Position numbers and translations under genes: made by a program
Origin: Phormidium tenue FACHB-1052
GTDB taxonomy: Bacteria; Cyanobacteriota; Cyanobacteriia; Phormidesmidales; Phormidesmidaceae
Length of the DNA: 64,000 nucleotides
Reading direction: 5' to 3'
Assembly (NCBI RefSeq): GCF_014696675.1
Contig: NZ_JACJQN010000008.1
Location: 62,001 to 126,000 of the forward strand
Notes under the pieces: model-generated
Told to the model about the DNA's origin: nothing
Seen by the model: only the letters and a program-made list of their open reading frames with translations
Database searches by the model: none
Shown: positions 8,398 through 16,967 of the stretch, one piece after another
Layout of the letters: every line of letters starts with the position of its first letter
Position numbering within the stretch: the first letter of the stretch is position 1

Positions 8398-9126
8398 GTG
8401 CAGCGATTAATGGTTGAGCCTGATCAGGTGGTTGCTGACCAGCTTTGTCTGAGCAGCAGCCAGCAGCACTATTTGTATCGAGTGCTGCGGTTGGGGGCTG
8501 GGCAGCAGTTTGTGGCCCTCGACGGCCAGGGGCAGCAGTGGATCGCTACTCTGACAGCACAGTCAGATGTGGCCGCGATCGCGCCCCTACCTCTTCCATC
8601 CTCGGCTACCCAGGCTCCGATTACCCTGGCGATCGCCCTACCCAAGGGCAGCGGCTTCGACGACGTGGTGCGCCAGACTACCGAGCTGGGGGTGAGCACG
8701 CTCCAGCCGGTGATTAGCGATCGCACCCTGCACCAACCCAACCCCAAAAAGCTCGATCGCTGGCAGCGCATCGCTGCCGAAGCCACTGAACAGTCAGAAC
8801 GGCTGCTGCTGCCCCACATTCTGCCTCCTATGCCCTGGCGAGACTATCTCAAACAGGTGAGCGAGGGAAACCGCTGGATCTGCGTGGCACGGGGCGATGC
8901 TCCTCACCTGCTGGCGGCGGCTCAGGCTAGCGATCTCGCCCGCCCCACTGTGATTGCCACCGGGCCAGAGGGGGGCTGGACAGAGGCTGAGGTAGAGGGG
9001 GCGATCGCCATGGGCTTTCAGCCGGTTTCTCTAGGGCCTCACATTCTGCGGGCTGTCACGGCTCCGTTAGCGGCGCTCACTCTTGTCACCGCCGCTCGCA
9101 CTCTGGGCGAATTTAAAGACATCTAA
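8398..9126 (+). CDS. rsmE: 16S rRNA (uracil(1498)-N(3))-methyltransferase RsmE
   Basis: 242 residues from GTG 8398, with AGGAG eight bases upstream. The enzyme methylates U1498 of 16S rRNA on the 30S subunit with S-adenosylmethionine. The N-terminal PUA-like domain spans about 1-70 (HYLYRVLRLGAGQQF). The C-terminal SPOUT/trefoil-knot domain holds ALPKGSGFDDVVRQTTELGV, ATGPEGGWTEAEVEGA and SLGPHILRAVTAPLAAL, the last two forming the SAM-binding knot. Length is normal for the family. It precedes furA on the same strand with 114 bases between, which contain possible Fur-responsive sequence, so the two genes are probably transcribed separately. Confidence 0.93.
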   Translation: MQRLMVEPDQVVADQLCLSSSQQHYLYRVLRLGAGQQFVALDGQGQQWIATLTAQSDVAAIAPLPLPSSATQAPITLAIALPKGSGFDDVVRQTTELGVSTLQPVISDRTLHQPNPKKLDRWQRIAAEATEQSERLLLPHILPPMPWRDYLKQVSEGNRWICVARGDAPHLLAAAQASDLARPTVIATGPEGGWTEAEVEGAIAMGFQPVSLGPHILRAVTAPLAALTLVTAARTLGEFKDI

Positions 9127-9140
9127 AGCAGTCTTCGGAG

Positions 9141-9216
9141 TCATTCTCAATAACGAAAAATTATTGCAAATACCTCAAAAAGTCCGCTAGTATTCTCATT
9201 AAGGATTAGTTATTGA
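9141..9216 (+). promoter_or_regulatory. A/T-rich furA upstream region with possible Fur-box-like repeats
   Basis: Two copies of ATTCTCA (9143-9149 and 9192-9198) lie in A/T-rich DNA ahead of furA, the second followed by TTAAGGATTAGTTATTGA. Cyanobacterial FurA is known to repress its own gene through A/T-rich inverted boxes. The match to the GATAAT-type consensus is only partial, so the assignment is tentative. Confidence 0.3.
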
Positions 9217-9240
9217 AATCTAACGGGGAGAAACCAGGCC

Positions 9241-9696
9241 ATGGCTGCTTACACTCCATCAGCCCTTAAAGCCGAACTCAACGAGCGCGGCTGGCGCATG
9301 ACTCCCCAGCGAGAGACCATGCTCAAAACCTTTCAAAACTTGCCCGAGAGCACTCATCTCAGTGCCGAGGACTTGTGCGACCTGCTAGAAAAAGAAGGCG
9401 AACCCATCAGCCTCTCTACCATTTACCGCAACCTCAAGCTGATGGCGCGCATGGGCATCTTGCGCGAGCTAGAGCTGGCCGAGGGCCAAAAGCGCTACGA
9501 AATCAACCAGCCCGCCCCCCACCACCACCACCACCTGATTTGCGTGCGGTGCAACAAAACTATCGAGTTTAAGAACGATTCGGTGCTCAAGGTGGGAGCC
9601 AAAACCGCCGATCGCTCTGGCTACCACATTCTAGATTGCCAGCTGTTGATTCACGGCATCTGTCCGACCTGCCAGCGATCGATTTTGCCGATTTAA
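9241..9696 (+). CDS. furA: ferric uptake regulator FurA
   Basis: 151 residues, the length known for Anabaena FurA. The winged helix is at about 10-80 (LNERGWRMTPQRETML; SLSTIYRNLKLMARMGIL). The metal-binding half has five consecutive His residues (94-98), a CVRC pair (Cys101/104), Cys133, and a CPTC pair (Cys141/144). These positions match the FurA cysteine pattern rather than that of Zur or PerR paralogs. The protein represses iron-uptake and photosynthesis-related genes when loaded with Fe2+ and may also sense redox or heme. A GGGGAG sequence precedes ATG 9241. The gene ends at a bidirectional hairpin. Confidence 0.93.
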   Translation: MAAYTPSALKAELNERGWRMTPQRETMLKTFQNLPESTHLSAEDLCDLLEKEGEPISLSTIYRNLKLMARMGILRELELAEGQKRYEINQPAPHHHHHLICVRCNKTIEFKNDSVLKVGAKTADRSGYHILDCQLLIHGICPTCQRSILPI

Positions 9697-9709
9697 GAGC
9701 AACAACTTC

Positions 9710-9753
9710 AAAGAAACAACGCTGCTGAGGAAGCTCAGCAGCGTTGTTTCTTT
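9710..9753. terminator. bidirectional terminator, 20-bp perfect stem
   Basis: AAAGAAACAACGCTGCTGAG (9710-9729) pairs exactly with 9734-9753 around a GAAG loop. It lies between the convergent furA and the minus-strand gene ending at 9762; A- and T-rich ends suit termination from both sides. Confidence 0.92.
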
Positions 9754-9761
9754 ATCAATCT

Positions 9762-10217
9762 CTACAGCACTTCGTGGGTGTACTTGTGCTGCTTGACGTT
9801 GTCGTTCTTTGAAATTTTGCGCTGGCTGTTGAGCACGCGCTTTCTCTCGGTGGAGTAGTTGAGATCGCGGCGCAGGGTGCCCACGGGTACTAGCTCTGCT
9901 GCTGCGGGTCGAGATTGGTAGGTGCGGGCGGCGGCGGTAATTCGCTCTTCGTAATCGGCACAGGGTTGAGCCGGAGCGGCGGCAATTTCAGGCAAATCCA
10001 TCGCTAGGGCCTGGGCCATGGTGGTGCCACAGATGGCGCTGTAGGAGGTCGGCACCCCTTGAATCACCGATTCTAAATAGGACGATGGAATCGGCTCAAG
10101 CACCTGAATCTCGATAGTCTCGCCCTCTTGGCGCAGATAGCAGGTGGCCAGGCCCACTACCAAGTAGCTGTCGGCGGGGAGGGTGTCGGTGGATGGCTGA
10201 GGCGCAGTTTGAACCAT
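9762..10217 (-). CDS. conserved cyanobacterial hypothetical protein
   Basis: 151 residues from ATG 10217 (MVQTAPQPSTD). A TTG twelve bases further upstream is possible but less likely. An N-terminal disordered stretch precedes a compact segment (SYLVVGLATCYLRQEGETIEIQVLEPIPSSYLE split around residue 30), then a region ending in a basic tail (RDLNYSTERKRVLNSQRKIS). No catalytic motif, membrane helix or known domain is recognised. The positive, repeat-free tail could contact nucleic acid or thylakoid complexes, but this is a guess. It is the last gene before the furA terminator and appears monocistronic. Confidence 0.7.
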   Translation of the reverse strand: MVQTAPQPSTDTLPADSYLVVGLATCYLRQEGETIEIQVLEPIPSSYLESVIQGVPTSYSAICGTTMAQALAMDLPEIAAAPAQPCADYEERITAAARTYQSRPAAAELVPVGTLRRDLNYSTERKRVLNSQRKISKNDNVKQHKYTHEVL

Positions 10218-10312
10218 AGTTTTTATCAAGATTACGGCGTGGCTCGTTGCGTTGAGACGAGCTTTGGTCAGAGTCGATTCCCCAGATTCTCGCTGTAGGA
10301 GGTTAATCCGCT

Positions 10313-10338
10313 CCCCCTTTTAAGGGGGCAGGGGGGAT
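10313..10338. repeat. C/G-run palindromic intergenic repeat
   Basis: CCCCCTTTTAAGGGGG (10313-10328) is a perfect palindrome, followed by CAGGGGGGA. Related C-run/G-run motifs occur inside the mobile element at 30043-30191 and at 63651-63675. These are typical of dispersed cyanobacterial intergenic repeats. Confidence 0.7.
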
Positions 10339-10427
10339 CTCTAAGGAATTTCGCCCTTGAATTCTAACTTTCTAGATTGGGCTGCCCGCGATCGCCCTCT
10401 CAAACCGTCACAAAACACAACTTCTGG

Positions 10428-11927
10428 CTACGGGTGAGCCTTGTGCCAATCCTGTGCCTGCTGGTGGATTGCCTCTAGCTCCTCGCTATCCATCCGGTCT
10501 AGGTTCTTGAGAATAAAGCTCATGCGGCCCTGGGCTTTTAGCTTGTCGCGGTGGCGATGCAGAAAATCCCAGTAAAAGTAGTTAAACGGGCAGGCGTCTT
10601 CCCCCGTACGCTGTTTGGGGTTGTAGCGGCAGCCTTTGCAATAGTCGCTCATCTTATTCACGTAGTTGGCCGATGAGGCGTAGGGCTTGGAGGCCAGCAG
10701 CCCGCCGTCGGCAAACAGGCCCATGCCAATCACGTTGGTCTGCATCACCCAGTCGTAGGCATCGATAAACACTGCGTGAAACCAGTCTTTGACCTCCTGG
10801 GGCACAAACCCAGCAATCAGCGAAAAGTTGCTGAGAATCATCAGCCGTTGAATGTGGTGGGCGTAGCCGGTGCGCTTGATCTGGTCGATCGCCTGGTGCA
10901 GGCAGTTCATCTCAGTCTCGCCAGTCCCAAAAAACTTGGGTAGCGGCTGGCGGTGGTCAAACCAGTTGCGATCGCCGTAGTCGGCATCAAAGTGCAGGTA
11001 TAGACCGCGCATGTACTCTCGCCAGCCCATCACCTGGCGAATGAAGCCCTCCACGCTGTTGAGCGGCAGATCGTGCTCCGCCAACGCCGCCTCGGCCCGC
11101 TCTACCACTTCTAGCGGGTGCAGCAGGCCCAGGTTGAGGTAAGGCGAGAGCAGGGCGTGCCACATGGTATCCTCGCCAGTCACCATCGCATCTTGATAGG
11201 GGCCAAAGGTCTTGAGCCGCTCGGCAATGAACCCATCTAGCACTTGTAAGGCCTGCTCGCGGGTGACGGCCCAGCGAAAGGGGGTAGCCTCGCCAAAGGT
11301 CGAAATCTCTAGCTTTTCCACCCTGTCGATCACAGCCTGAGTGGTGGCGTCAGGCTCAAACCAGTGAGGGGTTGGAGTGTTGAGCTTGCCCTTGGGGGGC
11401 TTGCGGTTGTCTTTGTCAAAGTTCCACTGACCGCCCAGAGGCTGGTCGCCTGTCATTAGCAGGTCAAAGCGCTGGCGGCCCTCGCGGTAAAAGCTCTCCA
11501 TCAGCAGGCTCTTGCGCTTGTCGGCCCAGGCGTTGAAGTCCTTAGCCAGCCAGAGAAAGAGGTTGTTGTCGAGAATCGTCAGCTTGCAGGGCAGATCTAG
11601 CCCCTGCAACCAGGCGGTAAACGAGTGGTCGGTGGCCTCCATCAGCCGCAGTTCGGTAATGCCCTCTGCCTTGACCCAATCGCGTAGGGCGGTTTCGGTG
11701 TCGGGGGCGATCGCATAGGTAACCGCCCACCCCGCAGTCTTCAATTCGTCGGCAAAGTGGCGCATGGCTGACCACACCAGCACCAGCTTCTGCTTGTGAT
11801 AGGGGCGTTCCGCAGCAAAAGTTTGAGCTTCTATAAACAGAACCGAAGCGGCTTTACCCTCGCAACTGACTAGTGCAGCTTGATTGTGCCAGAGCTGATT
11901 GCCCAGTACCCAAACCCCAATGGTCAT
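10428..11927 (-). CDS. cryptochrome/photolyase-related protein, FeS-BCP ((6-4) photolyase) class
   Basis: 499 residues. The N-terminal Rossmann-like domain begins VWVLGNQLWHNQAALV. The C-terminal FAD domain holds the four cysteines that bind a [4Fe-4S] cluster: Cys342 (EMNCLHQAI), Cys430 and Cys433 (YCKGC) and Cys446 (EDACPF). The spacings of 88, 3 and 13 residues are the same as those of the characterised Agrobacterium PhrB (Cys350, 438, 441, 454). That enzyme repairs (6-4) photoproducts using blue light, FAD and a lumazine antenna. The flavin-site segment MILSNFSLIAGF is also present. Ordinary CPD photolyases lack the cluster. ATG 11927 is the only plausible start. Confidence 0.9.
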   Translation of the reverse strand: MTIGVWVLGNQLWHNQAALVSCEGKAASVLFIEAQTFAAERPYHKQKLVLVWSAMRHFADELKTAGWAVTYAIAPDTETALRDWVKAEGITELRLMEATDHSFTAWLQGLDLPCKLTILDNNLFLWLAKDFNAWADKRKSLLMESFYREGRQRFDLLMTGDQPLGGQWNFDKDNRKPPKGKLNTPTPHWFEPDATTQAVIDRVEKLEISTFGEATPFRWAVTREQALQVLDGFIAERLKTFGPYQDAMVTGEDTMWHALLSPYLNLGLLHPLEVVERAEAALAEHDLPLNSVEGFIRQVMGWREYMRGLYLHFDADYGDRNWFDHRQPLPKFFGTGETEMNCLHQAIDQIKRTGYAHHIQRLMILSNFSLIAGFVPQEVKDWFHAVFIDAYDWVMQTNVIGMGLFADGGLLASKPYASSANYVNKMSDYCKGCRYNPKQRTGEDACPFNYFYWDFLHRHRDKLKAQGRMSFILKNLDRMDSEELEAIHQQAQDWHKAHP

Positions 11928-11998
11928 CGCGACGCATCCTCAAAAGTGCCTGCTCTATTGTTACGCAGGAGTGGGGGGTGATGGGGTAGGGGATGCAG

Positions 11999-12325
11999 CT
12001 AGTCTTGCAGGGTAGAGGGTCGCCCGGTCAGGCGCTGAAAGAGGAGCTGAATGCCCAGCAAAAATATCCCCAGGGCGGCTAGGCCGAAGATTCCGGCCCC
12101 CAGGGCAGCCATGCCGACGACTAGGGTGCGCACGGCGGATGAAATATTCGCCACTGCCGGGTTGTCAGTCAGCACGGGACGGGCGGCAAAGTTAGCGGCG
12201 ATCGCAAGCATCATGCGGTAGGCCAGCATAGCGATGGTGCCTGCCACAAAAGAACCGCTGAAGCACTGGAGAATTTTACCGGTTGCAGGAGGATCCAGGG
12301 GGCTAGAGGTAGAGTCGTCGGCCAT
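11999..12325 (-). CDS. DUF3082 membrane protein
   Basis: 108 residues with two hydrophobic helices at about 22-47 (FVAGTIAMLAYRMMLAIA) and 68-94 (LVVGMAALGAGIFGLAALGIF). The central ISSAVRTLVVG and final GIQLLFQRL match the cyanobacterial DUF3082 family, which has a plastid-lineage distribution and no assigned function. It is probably an inner- or thylakoid-membrane protein. The gene lies 70 bases upstream of the photolyase on the same strand, so co-transcription is possible. Start chosen at ATG 12325 (MADDSTSS). Confidence 0.75.
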   Translation of the reverse strand: MADDSTSSPLDPPATGKILQCFSGSFVAGTIAMLAYRMMLAIAANFAARPVLTDNPAVANISSAVRTLVVGMAALGAGIFGLAALGIFLLGIQLLFQRLTGRPSTLQD

Positions 12326-12459
12326 GGGAGTAAGTTACTCAAAAGGTTTGTATCTCAGTTTACCTAGGGGTGGCCGTGCCCTACCCCTGCCAAAAGAGAT
12401 GCTGAAGATCCGTAGGGCAGGTAATGCCCACTATTCTTGAGACCAACCCAGTAGAACGC

Positions 12460-13908
12460 TTAGCCCTGGACGAATGGATGCTGAATCCTATTCAGCAGGT
12501 CGTAGAAGGGTTGCCAGTTGTCGTCAGTTGTGATGGGTTCCCAGATCGCCTCAATCTCGGGGCGCAGCAGCACGGTTTGGGGGTTGGTGCGTTGCAGCAA
12601 TGAGGCAACGCCTGCCATTGTCTCTGTCTCAAGGCTTTGCAAACAGCGATGGTAGGTCTGCCGCCAGGCTTTGAGCGGGGCCACTGCTGCCGAGTCAGAG
12701 GCTTGCAGGGTAGTGCTAAAAATTTGGCTGGCATCGTCGTGCCAGGCAGCCGAAAACTGCTGGGTCAGGCCCAGGAAGAAATCGTGATAGCCCACCTCTA
12801 CAGCGCTCAGCAATTCAATAGTTTGACTAACTAACTTGGCAGCCAGGTCATCCGCTAGGGATTGAAAGCCCAGTTTGCGGAGCATGCGCTGCTGGTAGTA
12901 GGCTTCGTAGCGATCTTTGAAGGGTTCTAAAGCCGCTTCGAGATCGGCCTCGGGCATGATCAGCTTGAGAGGCTTTTGCAGCGCCTTGAGGTTCATGTGG
13001 CAGATGATGGGCTGGTTGCCATAGCTGTAGCGCCCGGCGTAGTCGAAGTAGGCGGCGGTGAAGCGCGGGTCGTAGCCATCCATAAAGGCGTAGGGGCCAT
13101 AGTCGAAGCTTTCGCCCGTGATCGACATGTTGTCGGTGTTGAGCACCGCATGGCAAAAGCCCACCGACATCCACTGGGCGGCGAGGCGGGCAACGCGATC
13201 GCACAATTCCCCATAAAAATGCCGATACCGCTCCTGGGCATCGGTAAACAGCCGCGCCTCAGGGTAATAAACATCGATCACATGCTCTAGCAGCTTGGCA
13301 ATCAGGTCGGGGCGGTTGTGATATTCCAGTCGCTCAAAGGTGCCAAAGCGAATGTGCGACTGACTAAAGCGCACCAGCACCGACGATCGCGTGGGGGAAG
13401 GCTCATCGCCGCGCCACAGGGCTTGCCCCGTTTCGACCAGGCTAAAGGCTCGAGACGTGTTTACCCCCAGTGCATAGAGCGCCTCTGCCGCCAGTACCTC
13501 GCGCACACCGCCTTTGAGGGTGAGCATGCCGTCACCGCCGCGCGAATAGGGAGTCGTGCCAGAGCCCTTGGTGCCAAAATCGTAGAGATTGCCATCAGTG
13601 CCGCGCACCTGGCCGTAGAGAAAGCCGCGACCATCGCCCAAAAAGGGGTTGTATTCGCCAAACTGGTAGCCGTGGTAGCGCAGCGCCAAAAAGGGTTCGC
13701 GCCCCTGAAACTTGCCGAAGGCTTCGATAAAGTCATCGTCGCTGACGGTGGCTGGCTCAAGGCCAAGCTGCCGCACCACATCGTCGTTGCGAAACCGCAG
13801 GATGTGCTTAGGAAATTCGGCGGCGGCGACAAGGTCGTAGTAGTCATCCCCCAGAGACTCTAGGGCAGGCAGATAGTCGAGGGCGAGCAGGGGATTGGCG
13901 GCAGTCAT
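12460..13908 (-). CDS. selO: protein adenylyltransferase SelO (YdiU/UPF0061 family)
   Basis: 482 residues from ATG 13908 ([19 protein letters not shown]). Frame continues upstream to 14052, but that extension is not protein-like. SelO is a pseudokinase-fold enzyme that transfers AMP from ATP to Ser, Thr or Tyr of target proteins, linked to redox homeostasis. Visible signatures are [50 protein letters not shown] and the metal and active-site region [19 protein letters not shown]. The C-terminal redox-active Cys motif seen in E. coli and eukaryotic SelO is not apparent here. Length is close to that of other bacterial SelO proteins. Confidence 0.9.
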   Translation of the reverse strand: MTAANPLLALDYLPALESLGDDYYDLVAAAEFPKHILRFRNDDVVRQLGLEPATVSDDDFIEAFGKFQGREPFLALRYHGYQFGEYNPFLGDGRGFLYGQVRGTDGNLYDFGTKGSGTTPYSRGGDGMLTLKGGVREVLAAEALYALGVNTSRAFSLVETGQALWRGDEPSPTRSSVLVRFSQSHIRFGTFERLEYHNRPDLIAKLLEHVIDVYYPEARLFTDAQERYRHFYGELCDRVARLAAQWMSVGFCHAVLNTDNMSITGESFDYGPYAFMDGYDPRFTAAYFDYAGRYSYGNQPIICHMNLKALQKPLKLIMPEADLEAALEPFKDRYEAYYQQRMLRKLGFQSLADDLAAKLVSQTIELLSAVEVGYHDFFLGLTQQFSAAWHDDASQIFSTTLQASDSAAVAPLKAWRQTYHRCLQSLETETMAGVASLLQRTNPQTVLLRPEIEAIWEPITTDDNWQPFYDLLNRIQHPFVQG

Positions 13909-14113
13909 AAATCCTGGATTTGAGCGAGGGACTTTAGCAACAAAGATATTACTAAAGTATTGCAAAAATCTGGTGGTTGATGTTCTGCGGAGCTTGTCAG
14001 GGAGTTGTGCTGATTCACGTCGGCAACGTTGACTTGACCCATTGACAAACACTAGGGGTTAAAAAGGAAGGATACTGACCCCTATGGCAGGTTCTCTCCC
14101 CCAGGCTTACCCT

Positions 14114-14815
14114 ATGGCAAAACTGATTTTGATACGCCACGGGCAAAGCCTGTGGAATGCGGTCAACAAGTTCACCGGCTGGGTCGATATCCCCATGAGC
14201 GAGCGGGGGCGAGCGGAGGCGACGATCGCATCGTGCAAACTACGCGATGCTGGCTACACCGTCGATATCTGCTTCACCAGCATGCTGATTCGGGCGATCG
14301 AAACAGCGATCGTTTGCCTGACCGAGTGCGATGAGGTGTGCGGTGGCCGCCTACCCTACATCTGGCACGATCCAGCAGAACCCGACTGGCACGGCTGGGA
14401 TCGCCACTTTGGCGAACCCGACAAAGAACTCAAAATTATTCGCTCCCCCGCGCTAGACGAGCGCTACTACGGCGATCTTCAAGGATTGAATAAAGCCGAA
14501 ATGTCGCTGAAATTTGGGGCGCAACAGGTTCATCTCTGGCGGCGATCCTTCAATGTGCGACCGCCGGGAGGTGAGAGCTTGGAGGATACGGTGAAGCGCA
14601 CGGTGCCGTTTTTTGAAGCGGCAATTTTGCCAGAGCTAAAGGCCGGGAAAAATGTGCTAGTGGCCGCCCACGGTAATTCGCTGCGATCGATTTTGATGGT
14701 GCTCGATCGCCTTAGCGAAGAGGCCGTGGCCAGCCTAGAACTGGCTACGGGTGTACCGATTATCTACGACGTAGACACCGAGGGCGCGTTTACCAACAAA
14801 GCTGTGCTGATATAG
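14114..14815 (+). CDS. gpmA: 2,3-bisphosphoglycerate-dependent phosphoglycerate mutase
   Basis: 233 residues from ATG 14114 (MAKLILIRHGQSLWN). An in-frame ATG at 14084 would add ten residues not typical of the family. The enzyme interconverts 3- and 2-phosphoglycerate in glycolysis and the carbon-fixation exit path. The phosphohistidine is in LIRHGQS. Other active-site segments are FTGWVDIPMSERGR, ALDERYYGDLQGLNK and AAHGNSLRSI. It is slightly shorter than E. coli GpmA (250 residues), as in several bacteria. It diverges from selO across 205 bases and has no operon partner on its strand within 210 bases. Confidence 0.92.
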   Translation: MAKLILIRHGQSLWNAVNKFTGWVDIPMSERGRAEATIASCKLRDAGYTVDICFTSMLIRAIETAIVCLTECDEVCGGRLPYIWHDPAEPDWHGWDRHFGEPDKELKIIRSPALDERYYGDLQGLNKAEMSLKFGAQQVHLWRRSFNVRPPGGESLEDTVKRTVPFFEAAILPELKAGKNVLVAAHGNSLRSILMVLDRLSEEAVASLELATGVPIIYDVDTEGAFTNKAVLI

Positions 14816-15027
14816 TCGTCACGGAGGTTAGATGGCGCGCCAGCGAAACCCAACAAATAGTCATTGTGGATTTTTCACCTAACTACCCTCTAGATGCAAT
14901 TGGGCTAAGGTATTTCCACTTGATCATCACCCAAAGCTCCCCCAGAGAGGCATCGGGCTAATATCCTTTTACCCATCCCCAGCGGTATCATGCCCCTATT
15001 CTTAAGACGTTCTCAACGGAAAAATTG

Positions 15028-16173
15028 ATGCGCCTGGCAGACTTCATTCTCGGGAACATCGAGCCTATTCTCGCGGAATGGGAAGCATTTGCGCGCAGCC
15101 TCGCGCCTGGGATGAAGATGACAAAGCTCGCCCTGCGTGACGACGCTGAGGGGATGTTGCGGGGGACTGCGCTGGACATGCAGACCGGCCAAAGCCTTGC
15201 CCAGCAGACGAGCAAGTCTAAAGGCCACGGCGGGGCTGGTGACGAGGAGAGCGACCCGCTCGACCACGCCTCGGCACTGCACGGCGCGGCCCGCGTGGGT
15301 TCGGGTTTTGACATCATGGAAGTTGTCTCTGAATACCGCGCCCTACGCGCCAGTGTGCTCCGCCTGTGGCGCATGAGCCGCCCGCAGATCGACATCAACG
15401 ACCTCGACGACATCACCCGCTTCAACGAGTCGCTTGATCAATCGCTCACCGAGGCTATTGGCAGTTACACCAGTCGCGTCGAGCAGTCACGGCGCATGTT
15501 TCTGGCGATCCTCGGCCACGATCTGCGCAACCCGCTGAACTGCATCAGCATGGCTACACAACTTGTCGCGCGCACCGCAAATCAAGACCCAGGTTCTGCC
15601 AAAGCGCTGTCAATAATCGAGAAGAACACAGAGGTGGTTACGCGGTTGATTAGCGACCTGATTGACTTCGCCGCCACAGGGATAGGTAGCGCGATGCCGC
15701 TAACGCGCGATGCGGTCGATTTGGGAAAAATTTGTCGCAACGTCTTCGAGGGCTTCTGCCTTGCCTACCCGCAGCGCACGCTGCGCTTTCACCTAGCTGG
15801 TGACCTCACCGGCAACTGGGATGGAGCCCGACTCCGCCAGGTCGTCTCCAACCTGATGGGCAACGCGATTCAGCACGGGTCAACCGAGGAACCAGTGGAA
15901 CTATCGATCGCTTCAGAAGGATTAACCGTGGTCTTGAGCGTGCACAACGAAGGGCCGCCGATCCCGCCAGAGATGCTGGACACAATCTTTGATCCGCTCA
16001 TGCGCCACACCATGCCAGAAGCGACAGCGCGGCGAGTTCCGGGCAGCATCGGGCTGGGGTTGTACATTGTGCACGAAATCGTCGTCGCCCACGGAGGCAC
16101 GGTAGAGGTTGCTTCGACAACGCAAGAAGGTACAACATTCACCGTCCGCCTGCCGTCAGTCGCGCCCGGTTGA
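15028..16173 (+). CDS. sensor histidine kinase with RsbRD-like N-terminal domain
   Basis: 381 residues from ATG 15028. The N-terminal ~140 residues (FILGNIEPILAEWEAFAR, MEVVSEYRALRASVLRLW) resemble the globin-like RsbRD N-terminal sensor domain. The HisKA segment FLAILGHDLRNPLNCI carries the phosphoacceptor His. The ATPase domain shows the N box (LMGNAIQHG), G1 (VHNEGPPIPPE) and G2 (GSIGLGLYIVHEIV). There is no membrane helix, so it is cytoplasmic, and no response regulator is adjacent. The domain arrangement is commoner in proteobacteria, and the gene lacks the GCGATCGC octamers frequent in its neighbours, so acquisition by transfer is plausible but unproven. Confidence 0.85.
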   Translation: MRLADFILGNIEPILAEWEAFARSLAPGMKMTKLALRDDAEGMLRGTALDMQTGQSLAQQTSKSKGHGGAGDEESDPLDHASALHGAARVGSGFDIMEVVSEYRALRASVLRLWRMSRPQIDINDLDDITRFNESLDQSLTEAIGSYTSRVEQSRRMFLAILGHDLRNPLNCISMATQLVARTANQDPGSAKALSIIEKNTEVVTRLISDLIDFAATGIGSAMPLTRDAVDLGKICRNVFEGFCLAYPQRTLRFHLAGDLTGNWDGARLRQVVSNLMGNAIQHGSTEEPVELSIASEGLTVVLSVHNEGPPIPPEMLDTIFDPLMRHTMPEATARRVPGSIGLGLYIVHEIVVAHGGTVEVASTTQEGTTFTVRLPSVAPG

Positions 16174-16475
16174 AGGCGATCGTCAGTAAGCTTAGGCTGC
16201 AGTTTTAACTATTCTCATTCCCCCTCTCTGACCACAGCACACCGTCTTACCCGTAAAACGTTGCTCATAATTGTTGGGCAGTAGCAATTATGAGCAGGTT
16301 GGGTGGCGCATTAGCAGAACCCAATGAGACCCAGTCTAGGATTCGGCTACGCTTAATTCCATCCAATTAACGCCTAAAAGTTTGTGAGTCTGTTATGAAT
16401 ATGCATTCACTTTGGTTACGACAAAGTCTGTAGCTCCTCCACAAGAAGAACTACAGACTTTAAGCAGAATTTAGT
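16174..16475. other. intergenic region with two inverted repeats
   Basis: About 300 bases between convergent genes. It holds a 12-bp inverted repeat (16262-16273/16285-16296) and the hairpin at 16423-16461. No ORF is credible. Confidence 0.6.
16423..16461 (-). terminator. hairpin downstream of the V4R-like gene
   Basis: AAAGTCTGTAG (16423-16433) pairs exactly with CTACAGACTTT (16451-16461), beginning 15 bases after the minus-strand stop at 16476. There is only a weak T-rich tail (TTTGT) on that strand, so termination is probable rather than certain. Confidence 0.55.
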
Positions 16476-16967
16476 TTAGCCAATCACTTCAAATTCGATC
16501 GTATCAAAGGCACCGCCCCGCAGAACAGACTCCGTTTGCTTGCCTCGCAAACGCTTTCCTGTGACGCTCTCAACCACACCCTGAACGGCTCCTAGGGTAA
16601 ACGTGAGCTTACGAGAAGACCCTTCAGGTTCACCAGCCGAACAAATCGTTTCTCGACAGTAAACTAAAATCTTGCCTTTGGTTTCAACAATCTTCTCAAC
16701 AATACAGAGTCGAGTGCCATCCTTGCCGAGGGCGGCTTGAAGGACTTCAGCCACAGATTCAAGTGACTTACCTTGCCCTGCAAGCCCTAGTTGCTCTGCT
16801 ACTTGCCGACCCCGCTGGCGGCCAGCGCCAATGAGTGCGATCGCCGCTGCCTTTTCCCCTAAGACTTCTTCGGTGCCAACAACTAATGCTCTAAAACAAA
16901 CGATGCTACTAAAATCGCCAAGTTCAGGGCGCAACTGAGCTACGGGTGACATGACAGCAGTGGACAT
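16476..16967 (-). CDS. uncharacterised protein, possibly V4R-like
   Basis: 163 residues, no signal peptide or membrane helix. The C-terminal part (FTLGAVQGVVESVTGKRLRGKQTESVL then FDTIEFEVI, with a short break) follows the V4R (4-vinyl reductase) domain pattern of GxxxGxxxxxTG, an E after the next strand, and a final hydrophobic strand. The two or three cysteines usual at its end are missing (TESVLRGGAFD). This matters because bona fide V4R genes lie 3-6 kb away. The middle contains ALIGAGRQRGRQVAEQLGL, a helix-loop of unknown role. The V4R relation is a tentative reading. The gene is flanked by AT-rich DNA upstream and a hairpin downstream, and looks monocistronic. Confidence 0.6.
   Translation of the reverse strand: MSTAVMSPVAQLRPELGDFSSIVCFRALVVGTEEVLGEKAAAIALIGAGRQRGRQVAEQLGLAGQGKSLESVAEVLQAALGKDGTRLCIVEKIVETKGKILVYCRETICSAGEPEGSSRKLTFTLGAVQGVVESVTGKRLRGKQTESVLRGGAFDTIEFEVIG

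Noticed and set aside
13318..13863. Long open frame on the plus strand opposite selO
   Set aside because: Antisense shadow of a well-supported gene in GC-rich DNA.
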